DNA of 38,832 nucleotides. Origin: Desulfobacula sp. (GTDB lineage: Bacteria; Desulfobacterota; Desulfobacteria; Desulfobacterales; Desulfobacteraceae). The position numbers were made by a program, and so were the translations under genes. The notes below the pieces were generated by a model. It did no database searches. It saw only the letters and a program-made list of their open reading frames with translations, and had not been told where the DNA came from. Location: positions 1 through 38,832 of the forward strand of contig JAKIUJ010000019.1 of NCBI GenBank assembly GCA_021647625.1, given 5' to 3'. Of the stretch, positions 17,295 to 24,895 are shown piece by piece; the first letter of the stretch is position 1, and each line of letters begins with the position of its first letter.

Positions 17295-17590
17295 TTACTT
17301 ATCTCTTCTTTTAGGCCCCGGTTTTTTAAGCCTAAGCCTGCGTTCCAAAGTTACCTCCAATTGATCAACAAAAGAACTGTCTCCCAACGGACGTCCTGTC
17401 CGTTCATCTTCCTGAATAATTCAATTTCTGACCTTTCAACATCGGACGATAAGAATTTATTCCAGAGTTTGTCAATAATATTTCAAACACCATTCAGACA
17501 TCAATGCTAAATAGGATTGATAATCTTCATCATTGAAAAATATTTGCTGTCGCCTGTTCCCACGCTGTGTCATTCGGAACCAGTTACAAT
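17295..17590 (-). pseudogene. Broken REP-associated (IS200-like, Y1) transposase
   Basis: Reading the minus strand from 17590 gives FRMTQRGNRRQQIFFNDED, then YQSYLALMSEWCLKYY and a stop. This is the N-terminal part of REP-associated tyrosine transposases. Further on come WNKFLSSDVERSEIELFRK and, after a frameshift, ERTGRPLGDSSFVDQL, ending LKKPGPKRRDK at 17295, the typical C-terminus. The middle, including the HUH (MPNHVHL-type) motif and catalytic Tyr, has been deleted. It cannot be functional. It lies between MITE copy A and the distal end of the cas operon, where a CRISPR array might otherwise be expected. Confidence 0.8.
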
Positions 17591-17886
17591 CTATTGTTCA
17601 ATTATTTTAGGTATTATCATCTTAATCCCTTCATAAATCAGGTCATTCGGAACAGCTACTTTGAATTATCAAATCATTCTTATGGGTTACACAGCAATAA
17701 ATGCGAACTAAATTTTTTTCTTTTCTTTTCTTCAATATTCCCCCCTTTTATTATTTATTTATTTATTGAACTTATTGATAATATATCTATTTTGTTAATA
17801 ATGCGAACCTATTTTATCTGTTTTGTATTTTTCCTTTTATTTCCAACTCTTGCGTGATTACAAAAAAACTAATAGAGGTTCGCAAT
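17591..17886. other. AT-rich region downstream of cas2 with short repeated GCGAAC motifs
   Basis: No CRISPR repeats are seen. GTCATTCGGAAC occurs twice (17570-17581 and 17641-17652). TGCGAAC occurs at 17702 and 17802, and TGCGAACC (17802-17809) is inverted as GGTTCGCA (17877-17884), which starts just past the second cas2 stop and could form a long-loop stem. A TTAT tandem run lies near 17750-17767. The 96-codon plus-strand ORF here is very Phe/Ile-rich and overlaps the transposase remnant, so I treat it as spurious. Confidence 0.4.
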
Positions 17887-18165
17887 TTATATAATATGGT
17901 ACTCTTCATCAGGATCTATTAAAATACCCTGCCCAACAATTTCGATTGTACCGGCGCATTTTTCACATAGCGGAAAATATTTTACGCCATCTTCAGATGC
18001 CTCTATCGTATAATCAATTTTATTTTTCATCTTATTAAATACAGAAGGTGTTAAAGAAACTTCAAATATTGATTTTTGTACTCTCAGGCCATAATCCTTC
18101 ATGATTTTTGCTACTTTAACAAGTCTTTTCGGGTCAGAAATATCATATGCAACAATCACCTTCAT
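17887..18165 (-). CDS. cas2: Cas2 endonuclease-fold protein (second copy)
   Basis: This 92-aa Cas2 would form a dimer bridging Cas1 dimers in the spacer-acquisition complex. It begins MKVIVAYDISDPKRLVKVAK, with the conserved Asp after strand 1, and has the family QKSIFEVSL stretch in the middle. A CxxC (LCEKC) precedes the final strand GQGILIDPDE. It starts directly after the TAA of the first cas2 (TAAATG) and is clearly divergent from it, so it is not a recent duplication. It is the last gene of the operon. Confidence 0.93.
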   Translation of the reverse strand: MKVIVAYDISDPKRLVKVAKIMKDYGLRVQKSIFEVSLTPSVFNKMKNKIDYTIEASEDGVKYFPLCEKCAGTIEIVGQGILIDPDEEYHII

Positions 18166-18441
18166 TTAAATCACCTGGTATATATGGTTGATGATTTTTA
18201 TTCCCTGCCCTGATATAAGCACTTTATTTATACAGCCGGAACATATCTTGTAAATTCTTACAGAATCGGTATTAATATCAAGAAATTTTTTACAATATCT
18301 GCGAATAGTTTTCAGACCATTATTGTCAATATCGCATTCAAAAACTGATTTCTGGGTGTTTATTCCAAACTCTTTTAAAAATTTATTTGTTCTTCTCAAT
18401 CTTTTAGGGCTTGTAATGTCATATGTAATTAATGTAATCAT
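18166..18441 (-). CDS. cas2: Cas2 endonuclease-fold protein (first copy)
   Basis: This 91-aa Cas2 begins MITLITYDITSPKRLRRTNK and includes TQKSVFECDI, the usual Cas2 ferredoxin-fold core. It also carries a CxxC (ICSGC) near residue 70 and ends in a GQGIKII strand. The ATG overlaps the cas1 stop as ATGA, so it is translationally coupled to Cas1. The tandem with a second Cas2 raises the possibility of a heterodimer; either could be the partner of Cas1. Confidence 0.93.
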   Translation of the reverse strand: MITLITYDITSPKRLRRTNKFLKEFGINTQKSVFECDIDNNGLKTIRRYCKKFLDINTDSVRIYKICSGCINKVLISGQGIKIINHIYQVI

Positions 18442-19583
18442 TTCAGTAAAACCGGTTGATAATGCTCAATTTCCCCTTCAATTATTTTCCTGTAGTGCCG
18501 TGCCTGATAAATGATCACATCGCTATAGCTGAATTCACGATCAGCCGGAGGATAGTAAAAATTAGTTGTTAATTTCCGTTCAAAGGCATCAATTACCCGT
18601 TTAAAGCCAGGGCTTTTCAATTTAACCGGATATTTTCCAGCAAATTTGTTGTTCGCGGTGAAAGAATTGACTCTTTGTTCTGGTAAGTCAAAACAATTCG
18701 AATCTGAACTCTGTGGAGAAATCATTCCTATAGGATCTTTTGATACATCTGGAAAATTTGGATTTGCAATGTCTTTATCTCCGGGTATTTTAATTTCAAA
18801 ATCATCAATTTGAAGAATCTTAAGATTAAAAAGAGAGATTGTCAGTGTATCTGCGATGATCGAACGAAATTCTTCCATCAAATCGAGAACAAGAGAGTAA
18901 CGCCCATAATCAATGGTGTGCAAAAATCCAGGATAAGGATTTAAACCGGCTATTCTCACGCCAGCATATACCCGATTCATAAGAAAGGTATAAAGCAGGG
19001 ACAGGACCGCATTTACCGGATCGGTAGGGGGCCTTCTTACTCGTTTATTGAACCCCATATTTTGAATAAACCCTTGTTTCAATCCCTGAAAATAAATTGT
19101 ACTTCCCCGCCCTTCATATCCTCGAACCGTGTCGATGCTTGCAGCATTTTCAAGTTGATGAATAAGTGTAAGGATTTGCTTTGCACTTTTGCCGGCATCC
19201 TTTTGTTTTCTACTACGCTTTATCCGCATGAGAAATGTTGCCATATTAGTCAGTTTTCCTGAAATAATGCTTTTTGCCATGCGTAGACCAAATTCTGAAT
19301 TATCCAGTAACAGGAATTGTTTTTTCTGCAAAAATATATTTTTTGACTCAGTCGGTGTAAGCCTGCCAAGATATCTGCCTGTTTTTGTCAAATAGACAGT
19401 GTCGATATTTTTTCTCATCAGTTGACACAACGCACCATGTGTAATTTCAATATTTCCAAACAATAAAAGTTGTTTAAGCTTATAGGTAAACAGTGTGTGA
19501 TATGTGGCATTTCCCTTTCTTACCACCAGATGCTGTCCTTCTTTTATTATTTTTGTTCCCTGGGTTCTAATGTATACAATCAT
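18438..19583 (-). CDS. cas1: Cas1 integrase
   Basis: Cas1 integrates new spacers into CRISPR arrays as a Cas1-Cas2 complex. The 381-aa protein has the beta-rich N-terminal domain (to about 85) and the helical catalytic domain. Metal-ligand residues are visible: Glu157 in RGYEGRGS, His222 in GFLHTIDYGRYS and Glu237 in LDLMEEFR. Nothing is missing, so integration should be possible. GGAGG precedes the ATG, and the gene has its own promoter in the 100-bp gap upstream. No reverse transcriptase is fused or adjacent. It is followed by two cas2 genes. Confidence 0.97.
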   Translation of the reverse strand: MIVYIRTQGTKIIKEGQHLVVRKGNATYHTLFTYKLKQLLLFGNIEITHGALCQLMRKNIDTVYLTKTGRYLGRLTPTESKNIFLQKKQFLLLDNSEFGLRMAKSIISGKLTNMATFLMRIKRSRKQKDAGKSAKQILTLIHQLENAASIDTVRGYEGRGSTIYFQGLKQGFIQNMGFNKRVRRPPTDPVNAVLSLLYTFLMNRVYAGVRIAGLNPYPGFLHTIDYGRYSLVLDLMEEFRSIIADTLTISLFNLKILQIDDFEIKIPGDKDIANPNFPDVSKDPIGMISPQSSDSNCFDLPEQRVNSFTANNKFAGKYPVKLKSPGFKRVIDAFERKLTTNFYYPPADREFSYSDVIIYQARHYRKIIEGEIEHYQPVLLK

Positions 19584-19609
19584 AAGCTGCCTCCTTGAGT
19601 TTGATAACC

Positions 19610-19653
19610 ATTATAGGAAGCAGCCAGAATTGTTTCAAAGACTGCAACGTTAC
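19610..19653 (-). promoter_or_regulatory. cas1 promoter with a shared upstream motif
   Basis: On the minus strand TTGAAA (19638-19633) and TATAAT (19615-19610) are separated by exactly 17 bp, a strong sigma-70 promoter directed at cas1-cas2-cas2. Immediately upstream lies GTAACGTTGCA (19653-19643), which recurs in front of cas6. The adaptation genes can therefore be transcribed separately from the interference operon. Confidence 0.7.
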
Positions 19654-19683
19654 AGCAATACAAATTGTCAAAGAGCAAAGGAT

Positions 19684-21009
19684 TTATGTCGAAATATTTT
19701 TTTCAACCTGTTGAATAATTTTTTTTAGTTCATTTGTTAATGTGTTTGCTTTTGCCGGGTCTTCATTAAACCCACAATGATTGATATCATTTCTTAAATT
19801 ACTAAGATTTCTATGAGTTTCTACAATAGCTTTGTTTTTCTTATAAAAATTTAATAATTTATTTGTTATTTTTTGCTCCTCGGATCTGTTTTTATCAATT
19901 TTTTCAGGAGACCTATCAAAAAAAATATAAACTGCCTGATTAACTAATTTTCTATTTTTGCTTTGGAAATTATAAGGGTCTTCACCTATCCTTGTAAGAA
20001 AGTATGATATCAGCGTTTCCTGCAATATTGTATAACCCTGCTGGATTAAGTTATGTTCAAGACACCATTTTGCAGCCTGAATACCATCTTTGTCAAAATT
20101 TTCAGGGAAAGAGTCCATCTGTCTGTTTATTTTTTCAAGTAAAGGTCTTAAGGGCTTGTTTAAAGACTCATTAAGTTTTATTTTTTTACAATCATCAAGA
20201 TTTATTTTCAATCTCACAATATTATTCGAAATATCTCGTCCCCGGCAAGTTGAAAGAGTTTTTGTAAACGCCTCAAGATTATTTGCAAATTTTCGAATTA
20301 TATGTTGTGACCTATCCCTTCCTTTTGTCCGCGATAAGATTGTTCTTGCTGATTTTTCAGCAAGCTTACTGACCAATGATGCATTACCGCTTTTTAAAAA
20401 CTGATCAATCCCAACTGACCATTCCATAAGATGATCAAAAGAAGTTAAATCGATTATGGGAATAATTCTTTTTTCAAGCGGGATTTTCTTTACATCCGGA
20501 AAGTTTCCAAGTGCTTCCATGGCACCATAGTATAATCCATCCAGTGAAACATCTTTAATGACTTTAGCATAGTTTAAAATCACTATTGCAAGCATGGGGA
20601 TTGACCTGAAGGCATGGGTTATATCAAATATAATTTCCGTATCCTGTTCTATTTCATCAAACACAATCGAAAAAATTTCCCATATTTCAGCTTCATTTTT
20701 CCCATCCGGAATATTGATCTGTTTGATGGAACAATTTAATTTCAGGTCGGAAAGACGTTTTTCAAGACCGATTCTATCAAGATATTCTCCGGTTTTTCTA
20801 TCTTTATGGCCATTGTCTTTCCAGTTATTTTGGTAGGCATTTTTTGTTGTAAAAATCAGTACTTTGTCATTGCTCGACCAGTTATTACAATGCAGTTTAA
20901 TCGTTGCTTCCTGCACAAATCGAACATTTTTTATAAGCTTATTCTGAAATTTATATGAGCACTCAAGATAATCATTGGTTCCAAGGAAAGATATAAAAAT
21001 TTTTGCCAT
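19684..21009 (-). CDS. csx1: CARF-HEPN ribonuclease of the Csx1/Csx2 (TM1812, TIGR02221-like) type
   Basis: This 441-aa protein joins an N-terminal CARF domain to a C-terminal HEPN nuclease domain. The start MAKIFISFLGTNDYLECSY and the FDITHAFRSIPMLAIV stretch near residue 150 are typical of the TM1812/Csx2 branch. The HEPN RX4H motif is RNDINH at residues 406-411, so the nuclease should be active. Such enzymes bind cyclic oligoadenylate made by Cas10 and then cut RNA non-specifically, causing dormancy or abortive infection. It is probably the main signalling effector of this locus. GGAAG lies 11 bases before the ATG. Ring size (cA4 or cA6) cannot be read from the sequence. Confidence 0.88.
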   Translation of the reverse strand: MAKIFISFLGTNDYLECSYKFQNKLIKNVRFVQEATIKLHCNNWSSNDKVLIFTTKNAYQNNWKDNGHKDRKTGEYLDRIGLEKRLSDLKLNCSIKQINIPDGKNEAEIWEIFSIVFDEIEQDTEIIFDITHAFRSIPMLAIVILNYAKVIKDVSLDGLYYGAMEALGNFPDVKKIPLEKRIIPIIDLTSFDHLMEWSVGIDQFLKSGNASLVSKLAEKSARTILSRTKGRDRSQHIIRKFANNLEAFTKTLSTCRGRDISNNIVRLKINLDDCKKIKLNESLNKPLRPLLEKINRQMDSFPENFDKDGIQAAKWCLEHNLIQQGYTILQETLISYFLTRIGEDPYNFQSKNRKLVNQAVYIFFDRSPEKIDKNRSEEQKITNKLLNFYKKNKAIVETHRNLSNLRNDINHCGFNEDPAKANTLTNELKKIIQQVEKNIST

Positions 21010-21101
21010 GATACATAGCTTCCTTTTTTAAAGTTTTAAAGCCGTTTCATCTGCCAGGAATATCCCATGGTGGTAATAAGTATATTCAAACCATATTCCC
21101 T

Positions 21102-21443
21102 TTAGCTATTCAATTGTTTAACGATACGATTCAAGACATCTTCAAGAAATATTTCTGTTGATTCAATCACTTTATCTCCTAAGTGCTTGTGATGCGGAAA
21201 TGTTAAAATATCTGTCCAGTGATTTGTATTATCCCACCGACAAATTAAATCTTCAGAAAAATTTGTCCAATGATACGCATATTTTCTCTCTTGATTCTCA
21301 AAAATATATTCTTTGATATGGAGGATAGAATCATCAATAAATACGATTTGTGCTTTAAATCGAAATAATTTTCCTTCTTGTTCATGAAGGAAAACACGAA
21401 ATGATTTAATAAAATGATCATGCCTGGCAATCAGGTCAAGCAT
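21102..21443 (-). CDS. tumE: TumE-family toxin (DUF6516)
   Basis: This 113-aa protein matches the TumE/DUF6516 pattern: FRFKAQIVFIDDSILHIKEYIFE, then KYAYHWTNF, then CRWDNTNHW and FPHHKHLGDKVIES. TumE is the toxin of the TumE-TumA type II pairs; its target is not firmly known to me. The ATG overlaps the upstream gene's stop by 8 bp, as expected for toxin-antitoxin coupling. The placement inside a CRISPR locus, next to the CARF-HEPN gene, is unusual. Confidence 0.8.
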   Translation of the reverse strand: MLDLIARHDHFIKSFRVFLHEQEGKLFRFKAQIVFIDDSILHIKEYIFENQERKYAYHWTNFSEDLICRWDNTNHWTDILTFPHHKHLGDKVIESTEIFLEDVLNRIVKQLNS

Positions 21444-21750
21444 ATTCCAGTTCCAATTTTTGTTTTTTCAGCCTATCCATTGATTCTGTTGCAAAACGCC
21501 AGTCTAAATAATCATCCTCTTCAGAAAAGACTTCTTTATTTTGTAATTTTGTAATTTTTATCTGAAATTTTTTAAAGGGCATATTATATTTTGTTTCAAA
21601 CAGCTTGCTTTCCATTTCAAATTTTTCAATTTTTGCCATAAGCATAATCAAAGCCTGATTTTTCACAAAAGATTTTAAATCTTTAAAACCTAACTGAATC
21701 ACAATGGCTTCTGATTGTTCTGCAAATTTTAGATCCAAAGATGTATCCAT
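21436..21750 (-). CDS. tumA: TumA-like antitoxin
   Basis: This 104-aa protein is the presumed antitoxin of the downstream TumE, by position, size and 8-bp overlap. The N-terminal half (LDLKFAEQSEAIVIQLGFKDLKSFVKNQALIMLMAKIEKFEME) is helical and could bind DNA; the acidic C-terminal half probably wraps the toxin. I set the start at 21750 because GGGAGG lies seven bases upstream; the track ORF adds 21 residues without support. A TATAAT sequence about 75 bp upstream (21826-21821) may be its -10, with no clear -35, and MITE-like copy B lies just beyond. Confidence 0.7.
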   Translation of the reverse strand: MDTSLDLKFAEQSEAIVIQLGFKDLKSFVKNQALIMLMAKIEKFEMESKLFETKYNMPFKKFQIKITKLQNKEVFSEEDDYLDWRFATESMDRLKKQKLELEYA

Positions 21751-21853
21751 TTTATTGCCTCCCATTGTTTTGTTAAAAAAAATACATGCAGTTTCTATTT
21801 CCTGCGTGCTCAATTTTAATATTATACTACAATAAGTTCAATGTTTCGAGGTG

Positions 21854-21959
21854 TTAGGAATCGTTACAAAAATAACTTGATCTAAATTGTTTCCAAAATC
21901 CCTAAAAAGACTGGATATTTAGAAAACAAAAGATCAAGTAATTTTGGAGCCGATCCTTA
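21854..21959. mobile_element. MITE-like element, copy B (106 bp)
   Basis: This copy begins TTAGGAATCGTTACAAAA and ends TTGGAGCCGATCCTTA, in the same orientation as copy A at 17084-17187. Inside each end an inner inverted pair, AACTTGATCT and AGATCAAGT, extends the terminal repeat to about 30 bp. It separates csx20 (stop 14 bp away) from the tumA promoter region and may limit read-through from the csm operon. Confidence 0.65.
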
Positions 21960-21973
21960 GTATCTAATAACCA

Positions 21974-22363
21974 TCACATTCCATACCGCCTGAATCTACA
22001 AAATTTAAACAAATGCTCCATTTTCACTGCTCCATCTTCCTGAACGCTTTCAAAAGCTTTTCTTTCTGATGTTGCATAAACAGGAATTAATTTCTTTTCA
22101 AAGGCAAACTGCACCATTAAAAAAGTAGCACCAAAATCACCCTGGATCAGGATATAGTCATTCTTTTGCGTTTTGTTTTCAACCCACTGTTTAAAAGGAA
22201 GTAGAAAATTATCTACACCTTCAACATTTGGAGGGATATTACCCCATTTTTTCTTGAGATCCGGTGGCAACAGCGTAAATTTACTAATATTAAGATTCTC
22301 CGTTGCATTAGATTTTTGTTGATCTGAAATTGTGTGATTCAATAATACAGTCATAGAAACCAT
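21974..22363 (-). CDS. csx20: Csx20-type small CARF/ring-nuclease protein
   Basis: This protein of about 129 aa resembles the Csx20 family: VLLNHTISDQQ at the start, LPPDLKKKWGNIPP, the central YILIQGDFGATFLMVQFAFE, then IPVYATSERKA and the ending KFCRFRRYG. Csx20 proteins are small stand-alone CARF-fold proteins, reported as ring nucleases that degrade cyclic oligoadenylate and switch off type III signalling. The start is uncertain: ATGs at 22378, 22363 and 22354 are in frame. I list 22363, just past the csm5 stop; 22354 fits the family N-terminus best. No HEPN or other effector domain is present. Confidence 0.75.
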   Translation of the reverse strand: MVSMTVLLNHTISDQQKSNATENLNISKFTLLPPDLKKKWGNIPPNVEGVDNFLLPFKQWVENKTQKNDYILIQGDFGATFLMVQFAFEKKLIPVYATSERKAFESVQEDGAVKMEHLFKFCRFRRYGM

Positions 22364-22370
22364 TTGATAT

Positions 22371-23891
22371 CTAACCATCTCCAAGAATTATTTTTATTTT
22401 TTTTACTTTTATGAATTTTTTATTTTTTTTCTTTTTTTTGTTTACTTTCCATTTCCCTTGTACTGTCCAATACTTTTTTAGAGCATATGCAATTTTTTTT
22501 TGGTCTTCATCGGGCAGGTCATCAAGCTTGTTAAATATTTCCACAACTCGATTTTCTGTTATTGAAGGTTCATCAAATTCAGCTAATAATCTTTGCTCAG
22601 GAGACATCTTTCCCAGTTCAGTTTTACGCTTTTCTTCAGCAATAATTTTTTTTTCAGCTATTTTTGCTTTTTCTTCTTCAGCTTTAATACGTTCCAGCTT
22701 TAACCTTTTTGTATTCTTAATCTCATCCATTCTTCTTTGCTTGTCTTTTTCAATTGCATTCTGATACTCCTGTTCGCTGTCTGAAAACTTTTTTTGTAAA
22801 TCATCTTTCATTTCATACAATGCAGACCATCCAAAAGGGTCAAGACTTTCGTTATGCGATGTTTTTTTTGCATCAGAGGCTAGCCAGAAAGTTGTTGCTT
22901 TGGGTTTATATTTAGGTCTTTCTCCTCTTTTCCCCATAATTTTTATTGATCTATGTCCCTCAACAGTTACTGATTCTGCACCGGAATGCCTCCCGCACCT
23001 GAGAAGAACGGTATTATTGTCACATTCAAAGGAACTTGAAAGCCCGACAACACTCAACTCTTGATCTTCTCGTTTTTTTTCAGACAAATAGAACTCAGAA
23101 GCCCCTTTTAAAAAGAGAGAAAGACTGACCGGCTGATTTATTCCAGCACCTTGTTCAGGCTCTTGTACACTGATTACCCCTTCAAATATTGATCCGGGCT
23201 GAACTGTCTCAAGCAAAAGAGTCATCCCACTTGGTTCTCTTTTCGATGGTTTCTTTTTTTTATTGACACCATAAACAATTTTTGTTTTCACATCGCCAAC
23301 AGGCATAAAATCGGAAACTTTGACGAGCCGGAACGGATCATCATGTGTATCCTTGTAACCCATCAATGCTTTTTCAAGATATTGTCCCTTCTCAAATTTA
23401 TTTTTTGTTTCTGATAATTTTCTTTTCTTTTCAAGCAGATTAAGATATGCAGTTCGCAAAGTACCCTTTACACTGCTTCCCGGCAGATACGGTCGTTGAT
23501 CTATAGATGAGAATGCGGTCCGAAAAATTAAAAAATTATTCAATTCCTGTTGTATTTTTCGTTCATTGGTAATCTTCATAGAAAGAGTCTCGTTATAATG
23601 ATTAATCAACCCTTTGCAGACACTAATCCTACGCCCTTGGGCCGGTTTATTACGTAAAAATTGATAAATTTCTAATATTGATGAAACAGTGCCTTTTGAA
23701 CAAATATCATTAAATACATTTCTATCGCTATCTGAAAGGCTGCTGATAAAATCAAGGGGGTTAAATACTATCATCTGTTGAGTTGCTTCATCCAACACAA
23801 AACCGGTTGGTACATAAACTTCATCGCATCCAATATGTATCGGTGAAAGTGTCTTAATATAACATCTAAATGTTTGTTTATTCATCCTCAT
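22371..23891 (-). CDS. csm5: Type III-A RAMP protein Csm5
   Basis: Csm5 caps the crRNA 3' end of the Csm complex and helps recruit trimming nucleases. The 506-aa protein opens with TFRCYIKTLSPIHIGCDEVY, the usual Csm5 RAMP strand with its G-rich loop, and contains LPGSSVKGTLRTAYLN near residue 135. Residues from about 367 onward are unusual: a long charged, probably coiled-coil stretch (KRLKLERIKAEEEKAKIAEKK), a small helical region, and a Lys-rich tail (NKKKKKNKKFIKV). The ATG overlaps the csm4 stop as ATGA. The body is a normal Csm5; the extension is longer than most. Confidence 0.92.
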   Translation of the reverse strand: MRMNKQTFRCYIKTLSPIHIGCDEVYVPTGFVLDEATQQMIVFNPLDFISSLSDSDRNVFNDICSKGTVSSILEIYQFLRNKPAQGRRISVCKGLINHYNETLSMKITNERKIQQELNNFLIFRTAFSSIDQRPYLPGSSVKGTLRTAYLNLLEKKRKLSETKNKFEKGQYLEKALMGYKDTHDDPFRLVKVSDFMPVGDVKTKIVYGVNKKKKPSKREPSGMTLLLETVQPGSIFEGVISVQEPEQGAGINQPVSLSLFLKGASEFYLSEKKREDQELSVVGLSSSFECDNNTVLLRCGRHSGAESVTVEGHRSIKIMGKRGERPKYKPKATTFWLASDAKKTSHNESLDPFGWSALYEMKDDLQKKFSDSEQEYQNAIEKDKQRRMDEIKNTKRLKLERIKAEEEKAKIAEKKIIAEEKRKTELGKMSPEQRLLAEFDEPSITENRVVEIFNKLDDLPDEDQKKIAYALKKYWTVQGKWKVNKKKKKNKKFIKVKKIKIILGDG

Positions 23892-24889
23892 AGATTTTGC
23901 TCCAGTTTTATTGGTAGAAAAGGAGTATAACCCTGTACAACTGTTTCAGGCATAACTTTTGAAACACCTGTTACAGCACTGCCAATATACGATTTTTTAT
24001 ATTGCTGATTTTTCATATAAAAAACGGATGCCTCATCCACCATTATTACAGGATTTTTAAACGGGTTTTTTGAATAAGCCAGATTACCGCCATGCTTACC
24101 AAACCTTGTAAAAGTGCTTGAATATATTTTATCGAAATGGGTTGTATCAGGTACTGATGGAGCAAGAGAATAAACAGCTTTAAAGTCATCATTGTTTATT
24201 GTAAGCAATTGACTGCCAATAACTTTAAACCGTCCCATCCCTGTTGAAGCATCACGCCCAAAGCCCCAGGACCCAATTCTCTCAAGACCTTTTACAACTT
24301 GTTCAATATTATCTATTGCATCTTTGTCAATAAGTACAAAAACAGATAATAAAATTTCCGGGGTGTAATATATGTTTTCCTTTGAATAAGGAGCAAATCG
24401 ATTCTCTCCAGTGGTGCTGGTCATTCTGTTTATGGTGTTGTGTTGTTGAGATACACTCTTTGTAATGTGTTCAGATTCATTATTTTTGATTTTCTCACAA
24501 AGTTGTTCTTCTGTAATAAATTCAGTGGTCGCAAAATCAATACTTGAATTTTTCTCAACCATTATCCATTTTTTCTTTTTATTATCTTTTACCTGTTTTA
24601 TAGTTTCAAGTCTGTTTTTACCAGATTTAAAAAGCATGGATAAAGGCATCTCTGGACGTTTTAAGGCATAATACTCTATTGAATTGTCCACTATCTTTGG
24701 AAAGGCAGAAGAAAATATAGCAAATGGTTTTTCCTTATACAATTTAATCTGTTTGTTAAGACCACCTTCCACAAGAGATGGATCATAATTTGCCTGCCAG
24801 CAAAAATGTCCGAACAGTGTATCACCCTTTAAAGGAGTTCCAAATCCAGATAGAGGCTTAATTGTTATTTCAAAGAATTTCAAAATCAT
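23888..24889 (-). CDS. csm4: Type III-A RAMP protein Csm4
   Basis: Csm4 belongs to the Cas5 group of RAMPs and binds the crRNA 5' handle next to Cas10. The 333-aa protein starts ILKFFEITIKPLSGFGTPLKGDTLFGHFCW, the typical Csm4 opening. A second G-rich RAMP loop appears as GSWGFGRDASTGMGRF around residue 215. AGGAGG sits only one base before the annotated ATG and six bases before an in-frame TTG (residue 3), so the true start may be that TTG. It lies 6 bp after csm3 and overlaps csm5 by ATGA. Confidence 0.93.
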   Translation of the reverse strand: MILKFFEITIKPLSGFGTPLKGDTLFGHFCWQANYDPSLVEGGLNKQIKLYKEKPFAIFSSAFPKIVDNSIEYYALKRPEMPLSMLFKSGKNRLETIKQVKDNKKKKWIMVEKNSSIDFATTEFITEEQLCEKIKNNESEHITKSVSQQHNTINRMTSTTGENRFAPYSKENIYYTPEILLSVFVLIDKDAIDNIEQVVKGLERIGSWGFGRDASTGMGRFKVIGSQLLTINNDDFKAVYSLAPSVPDTTHFDKIYSSTFTRFGKHGGNLAYSKNPFKNPVIMVDEASVFYMKNQQYKKSYIGSAVTGVSKVMPETVVQGYTPFLPIKLEQNL

Positions 24890-24895
24890 TCCTCC

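Noticed and set aside
17567-17857. 96-codon plus-strand ORF
   Set aside because: It is very rich in Phe and Ile, runs through AT-rich intergenic DNA and overlaps the transposase remnant; no ribosome binding site.
16912-17886. CRISPR array next to cas2
   Set aside because: I saw no regularly spaced repeats of 25-40 bp; only short scattered motifs.
21009-21101. A promoter for csx1 in the gap after tumE
   Set aside because: A TTGAAT is present but no acceptable -10 at 16-18 bp spacing.
22411-22764. 117-codon plus-strand ORF opposite csm5
   Set aside because: It is Phe/Ser-rich and is the complement of the Lys/Glu-rich coiled-coil codons of csm5.
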